From DASWHF01 sp036393295 (GTDB lineage: Bacteria > Pseudomonadota > Gammaproteobacteria > Acidiferrobacterales > UBA6901), in NCBI GenBank assembly GCA_036393295.1, contig DASWHF010000079.1, forward strand, positions 1-5,834: DNA of 5,834 bases, given 5' to 3'. Below, in pieces: positions 1 to 5,811 of this stretch (the stretch's first letter is position 1; each line of letters opens with the position of its first letter). The notes under the pieces were generated by a model. It had not been told where the DNA came from and did no database searches. It saw only the letters and a list, made by a program, of their open reading frames with translations. The position numbers and the translations under genes were made by a program.

Positions 1-910
1 GGTTGTACGCGTCCGTACCCTTGAAGTCGGTATGGCCCCAGACCTCGAGCCGGATCTCCGGCTGATCGTTCATGAAGCGCAGGACCTTCTGCAGCTCGGC
101 GCGGCCGCTCGAGGTCAGCTCGGCGCGGGCGAACTCGAACTCGATGTTCGGCAGCACAACCACCTGCTCCTCGGTGACGCAGCCGCTGGCGTCGACCTTC
201 GCGCCGGCCACGGTGTCGGGGCAGCGGTCCCGCTCATCGTCGATGCCGTCGTCGTCCCGATCGGTGTCCACGGCCACGGACGGCACTTCGCGGATGACTT
301 CCTTCTCCACGATCTTCTCGACCTCGACGATCCGCTCGACGACCTTCGCGCGCTCCGCGCCGATTTCGAGCACGAGACCGGCGAGGATGTCGATCTGGCC
401 GGAGTCGAAGCTGTCGTAGATCCCGCGCAGCTCGAAGCGATGGCGCAGGCCCCAGCCCCGCCAGGGCGCGCTGCGCCAGCCCAGGCCGGCGTTGGCGTAG
501 CCGGACAGCTCATCCCGCTCGTCCGGATCGACGTCGTTGTTGACGGCGCCGGCGCCGAGCAGCGCGAACGGATGCCCCCCCGTCGTCGTGCCGAAGTAGC
601 GGATCAGGTCGAAGCCGCCGCCGTACTGGTAGTAATCGGTCCGGCCCTGGAGATCGGTTTCGAGCGTGTCGGAGAACAGGCGGAATTCCCACACCGTGCG
701 GGTCCCCAGCGGACCGGCATAGCCATAATTGACGCCGGCGCCGCTGTCGACGCCGCGCGTGCTGTCGGGCGACAGGTAGAACAGCCCCGCGGCGATGTAC
801 TTCGACGCGGCCGGCGGCGCCGTTTTCGGCGCGGCTTTCGGCGCGGCCAGGGCCGGCGTCATGAGCGGCAGGCCAAGCGCCAGCGCGCCGCCGACGAGCA
901 GCCCGCGCAT
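1..910 (-). CDS. OmpA-family outer-membrane protein with TSP3-like calcium repeats, C-terminus cut by window edge
   Basis: Read on the minus strand from the ATG at 910, the frame is open for 303 codons and runs off the left edge. Seen: a signal peptide with a hydrophobic core and a likely cut after PALA (about residue 22), then an Ala/Pro/Lys-rich stretch. Residues 37-185 are rich in aromatic residues and glycine and look like a small beta-barrel (KYIAAGLFYLSPDS, YYQYGGGFDLIRYFG, ending in GLVLEIG). A charged linker of repeated V-E-K/R units follows (188-210), then an Asp-rich thrombospondin-3-like repeat with paired Cys (DTDRDDDGIDDERDRCPDT, 215-233; second Cys in ASGC, 244). The start of an OmpA C-terminal domain follows (LPNIEFEFARAEL; RLEVWGHTDFKGTDAYN, 287-303). 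Family knowledge: such proteins anchor the outer membrane to peptidoglycan. About 50-70 residues are probably missing. An in-frame ATG at 961 would add 17 residues (MCVVSENSGADGRRSGG). I prefer 910 because it gives a standard signal peptide, but neither start has a well-spaced Shine-Dalgarno site. The gene lies downstream of fadE on the same strand and probably has its own promoter. Confidence 0.88.
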   Translation of the reverse strand, partial: MRGLLVGGALALGLPLMTPALAAPKAAPKTAPPAASKYIAAGLFYLSPDSTRGVDSGAGVNYGYAGPLGTRTVWEFRLFSDTLETDLQGRTDYYQYGGGFDLIRYFGTTTGGHPFALLGAGAVNNDVDPDERDELSGYANAGLGWRSAPWRGWGLRHRFELRGIYDSFDSGQIDILAGLVLEIGAERAKVVERIVEVEKIVEKEVIREVPSVAVDTDRDDDGIDDERDRCPDTVAGAKVDASGCVTEEQVVVLPNIEFEFARAELTSSGRAELQKVLRFMNDQPEIRLEVWGHTDFKGTDAYN

Positions 911-963
911 ACCGCCGCTTCGTCGGCCGTCCGCACCTGAATTCTCAGAAACCACGCACATCT

Positions 964-985
964 CCCCGGGTATTTCCCTAGGGGG
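964..985. promoter_or_regulatory. Imperfect inverted-repeat motif between candidate promoter and OmpA start
   Basis: The plus strand reads CCCCGGGTATTTCCCTAGGG and then GG. It has outer CCCC/GGGG arms, an inner GGG-TATTT-CCC inverted repeat, and two self-palindromic hexamers (CCCGGG and CCTAGG). It lies just downstream of the candidate -10, where a regulator could block or tune transcription. The symmetry is imperfect and I cannot name a cognate regulator. Confidence 0.25.
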
Positions 986-1014
986 ATGATCGTTTTTACT
1001 TGCTGCGGTGCGAA
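986..1014 (-). promoter_or_regulatory. Candidate sigma-70 promoter for the OmpA-family gene
   Basis: On the minus strand, TTCGCA (1009-1014) and GATCAT (986-991) are separated by exactly 17 nt. Each matches 4 of 6 consensus positions. The spacer holds an AT-rich run (TAAAAA) that stands out in this GC-rich sequence. Transcription would start near 979, leaving a leader of about 70 nt to the ATG at 910 or about 18 nt to the ATG at 961. The match is moderate and based on sequence alone. Confidence 0.3.
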
Positions 1015-1017
1015 GTA

Positions 1018-1027
1018 GACCTAGGTC
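1018..1027. repeat. Short perfect palindrome GACCTAGGTC
   Basis: A 10-bp perfect palindrome in the fadE-ompA gap, a few bases upstream of the candidate -35. It shares its CCTAGG core with the motif at 964-985, 40-odd bases away. It could be a second site for the same DNA-binding protein, but a 10-bp palindrome can occur by chance. Confidence 0.2.
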
Positions 1028-1082
1028 GTAGCACGACTTTCGATAGGGCGCAGTGCCCCGTTGGAGCGGCGGCGTAGGCCCC

Positions 1083-3551
1083 CTAAGCCAGGTGGGCCCG
1101 CCGGGAGGACAGGTCGACCACATCGGCCTTCTCGGCGTAATTGCCGAGGATGTAGCCGGCGGTGAAATGATCGGTCTGGATCACGTCGAGACGGGCCTTG
1201 TCGTACTCCGCCACCAGCTCGGCCTCCTCGCGCGTCAGCAGCTTGCGGTTGACGGCGTCGGCCAGGTGCCCGGCCGGGTCGTCGCCCGCGAGCTCCTCAC
1301 TGGCGACCATGCGGAAGTACTTCAGGTACGCCGGCTCGGCCCTCTGCAGCAGCGTCCAGGCGTGCTCGATGCGGCCCACCGCGTCGTGCGGCCCGCCGCT
1401 GCGGAACACCAGCCAGGACACGCGGTCGCGCAGCTCGGTCTGCTCCAGCAACTGGTCCGCGACCTGCGCGTTCAGCGCGTCGGACACCGGCGCGTAGCGG
1501 TTGCCCAGCGGGAACACCACCGCCCGCATCACCACGCGCGCCCAGGCCACCGGGAAGTTGCGCAGGAACTCGTCGAAAGCGCGGGCGATCTCGTACAGGC
1601 AATGGTCGAGCGCCCAGCGCATGTGCGCTTCGTCCCCTTCCTTCTGGCCATGGTGCAGGAAATACTTCAGCACGCAGGACGCGATGTAGAGCTGCGACAG
1701 CACGTCGCCGAGGCGCGCCGACAGCCGCTCCTTGAACTTGAGCTTGCCGCCGAGCACGCCCATGGTCAGGTCCGAGGCGAAAGCCAGCGCGCTCGAGAAG
1801 CGCTCGAGCTGCCGGAAGTACGGCGCGGTGATGCCCTCGACGGGCGCGCGGGCCAGCCGCGAGCCGGTCAGGCCGAGCGTCAGCCCGCGCACCGCGCGGT
1901 TGACCGAAAAACCGAGGTGGCTGAAAAACGCCTGGTCGAACGCCGGCAGGTCGTCGGTGCGCGCCGCCTCCATTTCCGGGAACACGTAAGGATGGCAGCG
2001 GATGGCGCCCTGGCCGAAGATCATCAGGTTGCGCGTGAGGATGTTGGCGCCCTCGACCGTGATCGCAACCGGCGTCGCGCGGTACGCGGTGGCGAGCGAG
2101 TTGCGCGGCCCCTGCTGGATGCCGCGGCCGGACAGCACGTCCATCGAATCGATGACCACGCGCCGCATCAGCTCGGTCATGTGGTACTTGGCGATCGCCG
2201 TGACCACGCTCGGCGCGCAGTGGTCGACGGCCGAGGCGGTCAGCACCCGCATGGCCTCGAGCGTATAGGTGTGCGCCGCGATGCGGCCGGTGGCTTCCTG
2301 CACGCCTTCGAACTTGCCGATGGCAACCTTGAACTGGCGGCGGATCCGCGCATACGCGCCGACCATGCGGTAGCTGCCCTGGCCCGCAGCGGTGGCCAGC
2401 GCCGGCAGCGAGATGCCGCGGCCGGCCGACAGGCACTCGACCAGCATGCGCCAGCCCTTCCCCGCCATCGACGGTCCGCCGATGATCCAGTCCAGCGGGA
2501 TGAACACGTCGCGGCCGAAGATCGGGCCGTTGTGGAAGGCGGCGCCGGGATAGTGGCGGCGGCCGATGATCACGCCCGGATGCTTCGCGGGAATCAGCGC
2601 GCAGGTGATGCCGTAATCGACCCTGGTCTTGTCACCGAGCAGGCCTTCGGGATCGCGCAGCTTGAAGGCCAGGCCGACGACGGTGGCCACGGGCGCCAGC
2701 GTGATGTAGCGCTTCTCGAAATTGAGCCGGATGCCGAGCGTGCGCTTGCCCTCGTGCTCGCCGTAGCCCACCACGCCGAGGTCGGGCATCGCGGTGGCGT
2801 CGGAGCCGGCCTCGGGTCCGGTCAGGCCGAAGCACGGCAGCTCGGTGCCCTTGACCAGCCCGGGCAACCATTGCTGCTGCTGTGCCTTGGTGCCGTAGTA
2901 CATCAGCAGCTCGCCGGGGCCGAGCGAGTTGGGCACCATCACGGTGACCGCGAGGGTGATCGACTTGGTGGCGAGCTTGGTGACCACCGCGGACTGCGCC
3001 GCGCTCGAGAAGCCGAGCCCGCCGAACTCCTTCTTGATCAGCATCGCGAAGAAGCCCTTGTCCTTGAGGTACTGCCAGACCGCGGGCGGCAGGTCCTTGT
3101 CCTCGAACTCGCACTTCCAGTCGTCCACCATCCGGCAGGCTTCCTCGCATTCGCCGGCAAGGAAGCCCTGCTCCCGGGGGGTCAGTTCGGTGTACGGAAA
3201 GTCCAGCAACTTGTCCCATTCGGGCCGGCCGCGGAACATCTCCGCCTCCCACCAGACGTCGCCGGCTTCGAGCGCCTCGCGCTCGGTCGAGGACATTTCG
3301 GGCAGCACCGCCTTGAACGGGCCGAACACCCACGGACCGGTGATGAGCTTCTGCCGCGCCGCCGGCAGGTTCAGGATCAGCGCGAGCGGGCCAATAATGC
3401 CGAGCGCCACCGCGAGCCCGACCGAGCCGAGCGCGCCGACCCCGTACAGCGTGAACAGTGCCGCGCCGGCGGCGAGCGTCCAGGCGAACAGCGGCGCGCC
3501 GACGTAGGCCAGGACCCAGAGGGCGGCGACAAGGATCACAGTCAGCAGCAT
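1083..3551 (-). CDS. fadE: Acyl-CoA dehydrogenase FadE, membrane-associated long form
   Basis: FadE oxidises fatty acyl-CoA to trans-2-enoyl-CoA, the first step of beta-oxidation, passing electrons through FAD to electron-transfer flavoprotein. The 822 residues match the roughly 815 of E. coli FadE, about twice the usual acyl-CoA dehydrogenase. Seen in order: a hydrophobic N-terminus (about 2-62) that probably forms two membrane segments; the N-terminal dehydrogenase domain (about 90-235); the flavin/substrate signature CFGLTGPEAGSDATAMPD (240-257); the beta-domain; and the C-terminal helical domain with YRATPVAITVEGANILTRN (490-508). By comparison with the YEGT motif of medium-chain enzymes, E500 is the likely catalytic base. 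The extra C-terminal region (about 525-810) fits the DUF1974 domain of this subfamily. The ATG has a clear GGGAG seven bases upstream. It follows the TetR gene by 21 nt, so the two are probably co-transcribed and co-regulated. No frameshift or missing motif is seen. Confidence 0.97.
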   Translation of the reverse strand: MLLTVILVAALWVLAYVGAPLFAWTLAAGAALFTLYGVGALGSVGLAVALGIIGPLALILNLPAARQKLITGPWVFGPFKAVLPEMSSTEREALEAGDVWWEAEMFRGRPEWDKLLDFPYTELTPREQGFLAGECEEACRMVDDWKCEFEDKDLPPAVWQYLKDKGFFAMLIKKEFGGLGFSSAAQSAVVTKLATKSITLAVTVMVPNSLGPGELLMYYGTKAQQQQWLPGLVKGTELPCFGLTGPEAGSDATAMPDLGVVGYGEHEGKRTLGIRLNFEKRYITLAPVATVVGLAFKLRDPEGLLGDKTRVDYGITCALIPAKHPGVIIGRRHYPGAAFHNGPIFGRDVFIPLDWIIGGPSMAGKGWRMLVECLSAGRGISLPALATAAGQGSYRMVGAYARIRRQFKVAIGKFEGVQEATGRIAAHTYTLEAMRVLTASAVDHCAPSVVTAIAKYHMTELMRRVVIDSMDVLSGRGIQQGPRNSLATAYRATPVAITVEGANILTRNLMIFGQGAIRCHPYVFPEMEAARTDDLPAFDQAFFSHLGFSVNRAVRGLTLGLTGSRLARAPVEGITAPYFRQLERFSSALAFASDLTMGVLGGKLKFKERLSARLGDVLSQLYIASCVLKYFLHHGQKEGDEAHMRWALDHCLYEIARAFDEFLRNFPVAWARVVMRAVVFPLGNRYAPVSDALNAQVADQLLEQTELRDRVSWLVFRSGGPHDAVGRIEHAWTLLQRAEPAYLKYFRMVASEELAGDDPAGHLADAVNRKLLTREEAELVAEYDKARLDVIQTDHFTAGYILGNYAEKADVVDLSSRRAHLA

Positions 3552-3558
3552 GGCGAAA

Positions 3559-3563
3559 CTCCC
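3559..3563 (-). promoter_or_regulatory. Ribosome binding site of fadE
   Basis: GGGAG on the minus strand lies 7 nt before the fadE ATG, within the 21-nt gap after the repressor stop codon. Independent initiation at fadE is therefore expected, and this supports the chosen start. Confidence 0.75.
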
Positions 3564-3572
3564 GACAGCGCT

Positions 3573-4259
3573 TTATCCGGAACCGGTCTTGCGCGACGCA
3601 CTGGGGTCAGACCCTTTTGCCCCGGCCAATGGGCCAATGGGGTCTGACCCCATTGGGCGCAGCGGCACTGACGCGCGCGGGATCAGCGTCCTCAGCATCA
3701 GCTTGAAGTACTCGCGGAATTTCGGGCCCGCGGGAAATTTATGCGGCGTATCGCGATGGACCTGCTGGTTGCCGATGAAGGTCGCGTAGGCGAACGTGGC
3801 CCACAGCGGCGCCTCGCTGGCATCCATGCCCAGCGCGCGATAGCACTTCTCGAGATAGGCGAGCCGGCGCGCCGACACGCGCTGCACGACCTCGTTGACC
3901 CGCACGTCGTCGGTCGCCGCCGCCAGGGCCAGGTACAACCGGCCGGCGCGGTAGCTCGAGTTGGCGCGCTTGAACAGGTTGACGATGCGCTGGTAGGGGT
4001 CGGGCTCGTCCTCGAGGCCTTCGATGACATCGACGGTCTCGTGCTGCTCCCACAGCTCCAGCGCGGCCTTGATCAGGGCCTCGCGGTTCGGGAAATGCCA
4101 GTAGAAGCTGCCCTTGGTGACGCTGAGGCGCCGCGCCAGCGGCTCCACGGCGACGGCGTCGACGCCGCCCCCCGCCATGACCTCGAGCGCCGCCTCGGCC
4201 CAGGCTTCGGCCGTGAGGTTCTGCCGCACAGGGCTGCTGGAGAGGTCGTTGGGCGCCAC
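3573..4259 (-). CDS. TetR-family transcriptional repressor with repeat-encoded C-terminal tail
   Basis: A DNA-binding regulator of 228 residues, starting at GTG 4259. This start has GGAG seven bases upstream and gives a normal TetR layout. The longer frame from an ATG at 4400 would add 47 residues encoded across the promoter/operator region and is unlikely. Seen: the N-terminal helix LTAEAWAEAALEVMAGGGVD (15-34), the helix-turn-helix VEPLARRLSVTKGSFYWHFP (38-57), then NREALIKAALELW (58-70), all typical of TetR. A helical ligand/dimer domain covers 85-196. Residues 202-220 (PMGSDPIGPLAGAKGSDPS) are encoded by the palindromic repeat at 3602-3656 and look like an acquired tail; a typical TetR would end near residue 196. 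The gene is upstream of fadE on the same strand with a 21-nt gap, and divergent from the DUF1329 gene. Two matching inverted repeats at its promoter suggest autorepression. The ligand is unknown; the fadE neighbour makes an acyl-CoA or related lipid plausible (inference). Confidence 0.93.
   Translation of the reverse strand: MAPNDLSSSPVRQNLTAEAWAEAALEVMAGGGVDAVAVEPLARRLSVTKGSFYWHFPNREALIKAALELWEQHETVDVIEGLEDEPDPYQRIVNLFKRANSSYRAGRLYLALAAATDDVRVNEVVQRVSARRLAYLEKCYRALGMDASEAPLWATFAYATFIGNQQVHRDTPHKFPAGPKFREYFKLMLRTLIPRASVPLRPMGSDPIGPLAGAKGSDPSASRKTGSG
3602..3656. repeat. Palindromic GGGGTCAGACCC-type interspersed repeat pair (REP/MITE-like)
   Basis: Two copies of one core in opposite orientation: GGGGTCAGACCC at 3603-3614 and GGGTCTGACCCC at 3640-3651. 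The right copy is a perfect palindrome of 11-bp arms (CCAATGGGGTC at 3634-3644, GACCCCATTGG at 3646-3656) around one T. The left copy has 5-bp arms (GGGTC-A-GACCC). Between them GGCCAATG is repeated in tandem (3624-3631, 3632-3639). In RNA the two cores could pair over 12 bp, or each could fold alone. The core resembles interspersed palindromes I recall as frequent in GC-rich gammaproteobacteria, sometimes linked to REP-associated tyrosine transposases; no transposase is present here. The element lies in the repressor's 3' end and keeps its frame open. No U-run follows on the minus strand, so it is not an intrinsic terminator for that transcript. Confidence 0.8.
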
Positions 4260-4266
4260 GGGAAGG

Positions 4267-4270
4267 CTCC
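4267..4270 (-). promoter_or_regulatory. Ribosome binding site deciding the TetR GTG start
   Basis: GGAG on the minus strand with a 7-nt spacer to GTG 4259. It favours this start over the upstream in-frame ATG. Its outer base touches operator 1 (4270-4285). Confidence 0.65.
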
Positions 4271-4285
4271 ATACGGGAGCGTATG
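4270..4285. promoter_or_regulatory. Operator 1, inverted repeat CATACG-N4-CGTATG
   Basis: CATACGGGAGCGTATG is a perfect inverted repeat with 6-bp arms and a 4-bp spacer, a typical size for a TetR dimer site. It lies just downstream of the predicted repressor transcription start and abuts the ribosome binding site. It shares ATACG-N4-CGTAT with operator 2; the centres are 32 bp apart, about three helical turns, so both sites would face the same side of the helix. Binding by the adjacent TetR protein is inferred. Confidence 0.7.
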
Positions 4286-4293
4286 CAGCGAAG

Positions 4294-4322
4294 ACTTTAG
4301 CAATACGCCTGCGTATGGACAA
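4294..4322 (-). promoter_or_regulatory. Candidate promoter of the tetR-fadE operon
   Basis: On the minus strand TTGTCC (4317-4322) and TAAAGT (4294-4299) are 17 nt apart, each with 4 of 6 consensus matches. Operator 2 sits inside the spacer and operator 1 begins just past the expected start near 4287. This placement around two independent palindromes makes the promoter more credible than its consensus score alone. Confidence 0.5.
4303..4316. promoter_or_regulatory. Operator 2, inverted repeat ATACGC-N2-GCGTAT
   Basis: ATACGCCTGCGTAT is a perfect inverted repeat with 6-bp arms and a 2-bp spacer, and has the same ATACG-N4-CGTAT pattern as operator 1. It fills the spacer between the candidate -35 and -10 of the repressor promoter, so a bound dimer would exclude RNA polymerase. 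It lies about 125 bp upstream of the DUF1329 start, so it could also act on that gene. Confidence 0.7.
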
Positions 4323-4438
4323 CAGAATGCCGAGGCGTGGCGCGGCGCCGCCGGCCCCGACCGGACGCCGTTCAGGTTCCGTACTGGCAGCGCCGCGCAA
4401 ACTGCTCTATGTTTACGGTGCCTTCTGGAGGGATACCA
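4323..4438 (+). other. Upstream region and leader of the DUF1329 gene, promoter unresolved
   Basis: This GC-rich stretch between the operator pair and the DUF1329 start holds no convincing gene. The best -10-like string is TATGTT at 4408-4413, with only a poor -35 partner (CTGGCA/TGGCAG at 4384-4390). If transcription starts near 4420 the leader is about 20 nt and the operators lie over 100 bp upstream, so direct repression would need looping or another promoter nearer the operators. Confidence 0.3.
4427..4431 (+). promoter_or_regulatory. Strong ribosome binding site of the DUF1329 gene
   Basis: GGAGG, 7 nt before ATG 4439. It fixes this start against a longer in-frame reading from 4337, whose extra 34 residues are Arg-rich and would place the signal peptide internally. 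Confidence 0.85.
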
Positions 4439-5797
4439 ATGAAACGCTTCATTGCGCGAGCCGTGCTCGTCGCCGCCTGCTTTTCCGCCGCAACCGCACA
4501 CGCCAAAGTCACGCAGCAGGAAGCCGACCGCCTCAAGGGCGACCTGACGGCCGTCGGCGCCGAAAAGGCGGCCAACAAGGACGGCACCATCCCGGCCTAC
4601 GAGGGCGGGCTGGCGACCTCCCCGCCCTGCTACAAGGGCGAGGGCAGCCGCTACTGCGATCCGTTCCCGGAGGACAAGCCGAAGTTCACGATCACGGCGC
4701 AGAACGCGGCGCAGCACAAGGCCCACCTGTCGGTCGGCCAGCTGGCGATGTTCCAGAAATACCCGCAGACCTACAAGATGAACGTGTTCGAGACGCGGCG
4801 CACCGCGGCGTTCCCGGACTTCGTCAACGAAGCCACCTACAAGAACGCGCTGAACGCCTCGCTCGGCGGCAACGGCGAAGCGCTCAACGGCGCCGTGGTC
4901 GGCATTCCATTCCCGATCCCGAAGACCGGCCACGAGCCGCTCTGGAACCACAAGACGCGCTATCGCGGCGCCAGCGTGCAGCGCTGGAACAACCAGTTCG
5001 CCGTCACCACGTCCGGCGGCTACAACCAGGTCAAGATCCGCGAGGACGTGACCTTCCCGTACAACCGCAAGGGCGCCACACCGGAAAGCCTCAACAACGT
5101 CATCATCTACTTCCTGCAGATCGTGACCGCGCCGGCGCGCCTGGCCGGCACCATCACGCTGGTCCACGAGACCATGGACCAGGTCAAGGAGCCGCGCCGC
5201 GCCTGGCAGTACAACCCCGGCCAGCGCCGCCTGCGCCGCGCGCCGAACGTCGGCTACGACAACCCCGGCACCGCCGCCGACGGCCTGCGCACCAACGACC
5301 AGACCGACAGCTACAACGGCGCGATGGACCGCTACACCTGGAAGATCGTGGGCAAGCGCGAGATGTATGTCCCGTACAACTCCTACGTGATCCACGACGC
5401 CAAGTACAAGTACAGGGACATCGTCAAGAAGGGCCACGTCAACCAGGACCTTGCGCGCTACGAACTGCACCGCGTCTGGGTGGTGGACTCGGTGACCAAG
5501 CCGGGCACGACGCACATCTACAAGCGCCGCACGTTCTATATCGACGAGGATTCCTGGGCGATCATGCTGGTCGACATCTACGACCGCCGCAACCAGCTGT
5601 GGCGCTGGCAGGAAGCCCATTCCGCGCAGGCCTACGACAAGCCGTTCCCGGCGCCGGTCCTCGAGACGATCTACGACCTGCAGTCGAACCGCTACCTGGC
5701 CCAGGCCCTCAACAACGAGGACCCGGAGAACGTCGAAAAGGAGTTCAGCACCGAGTACTTCGCCCCGTCGAACGTTTCCAAGCAGGTCATCAAGTAG
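4439..5797 (+). CDS. Secreted DUF1329 domain-containing protein
   Basis: A complete 452-residue protein. Seen: an N-terminal signal peptide (MKRFIARAVLVAACFSAATA, then HA) with a likely cut after AHA at residue 22. Next comes VTQQEADRLKGDLTAVGAEK (24-43) and DGTIPAYEGGL (48-58), an N-terminal pattern I recognise from DUF1329 proteins (PF07044). Later stretches rich in Tyr, Trp and Arg (VPYNSYVIHDAKYKYRDIV, 311-329; YKRRTFYIDEDSWAIMLVDI, 361-380) fit a beta-rich, lipoprotein-carrier-like fold. Cys64 and Cys73 could form a disulfide. VAAC at residues 11-14 resembles a lipobox, but the hydrophobic stretch before it is short, so I favour signal peptidase I. The exact function is not known: family members are envelope proteins, often beside a DUF1302 gene and lipid, steroid or RND-transporter genes. 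A DUF1302 partner could lie beyond the right edge. The gene is divergent from the tetR-fadE operon and shares its control region. Confidence 0.9.
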   Translation: MKRFIARAVLVAACFSAATAHAKVTQQEADRLKGDLTAVGAEKAANKDGTIPAYEGGLATSPPCYKGEGSRYCDPFPEDKPKFTITAQNAAQHKAHLSVGQLAMFQKYPQTYKMNVFETRRTAAFPDFVNEATYKNALNASLGGNGEALNGAVVGIPFPIPKTGHEPLWNHKTRYRGASVQRWNNQFAVTTSGGYNQVKIREDVTFPYNRKGATPESLNNVIIYFLQIVTAPARLAGTITLVHETMDQVKEPRRAWQYNPGQRRLRRAPNVGYDNPGTAADGLRTNDQTDSYNGAMDRYTWKIVGKREMYVPYNSYVIHDAKYKYRDIVKKGHVNQDLARYELHRVWVVDSVTKPGTTHIYKRRTFYIDEDSWAIMLVDIYDRRNQLWRWQEAHSAQAYDKPFPAPVLETIYDLQSNRYLAQALNNEDPENVEKEFSTEYFAPSNVSKQVIK

Positions 5798-5811
5798 CGC
5801 GTTTGGCGCTA
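5795..5811 (+). terminator. Small hairpin overlapping the DUF1329 stop codon
   Basis: TAGCGC (5795-5800) and GCGCTA (5806-5811) form a perfect 6-bp stem with loop GTTTG; the first arm includes the TAG stop. Only TTTG follows, so it is a weak terminator at best. GCGCTA occurs again at 5820-5825 and could compete for pairing. It may instead be an intercistronic hairpin before a downstream gene. Confidence 0.25.

Noticed and set aside
32..940. Plus-strand open frame of 302 codons at the left end
   Set aside because: It is antisense to the OmpA-family gene, which has a signal peptide, TSP3-like repeat and OmpA domain in the opposite strand.
1034..1066. Terminator after fadE (GGGC-ACTGC-GCCC)
   Set aside because: The stem is only 4 bp and no T-run follows on the minus strand.
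1053..3647. Very long plus-strand open frame (864 codons) opposite fadE
   Set aside because: It mirrors fadE codon bias in GC-rich DNA. The translation is low-complexity His/Arg/Ala/Gly/Glu-rich with no recognisable domain, while the opposite strand encodes an unmistakable complete FadE.
3602..3656. Intrinsic terminator at the repeat pair
   Set aside because: No U-run follows the stem on the minus-strand transcript, and the only T-run (TTTT after the left copy) is on the plus strand, where no gene ends nearby.
4385..4399. Possible sigma-54 promoter (TGGCA ... GC) before the DUF1329 gene
   Set aside because: The GG and GC elements are 9 rather than 10 nt apart and the -12 element lacks TTGC, so it does not fit the strict spacing.
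3741..4442. Plus-strand open frame opposite the TetR gene
   Set aside because: No ribosome binding site or domain is seen; it overlaps the operators and the TetR coding region, whose helix-turn-helix is clear.
4073..5620. Minus-strand open frame of 515 codons opposite the DUF1329 gene
   Set aside because: It is an antisense shadow: Val/Ala/Arg/Asp-rich, without motifs, and its end runs out of frame into the TetR gene. The plus strand has a strong ribosome binding site, signal peptide and family match.
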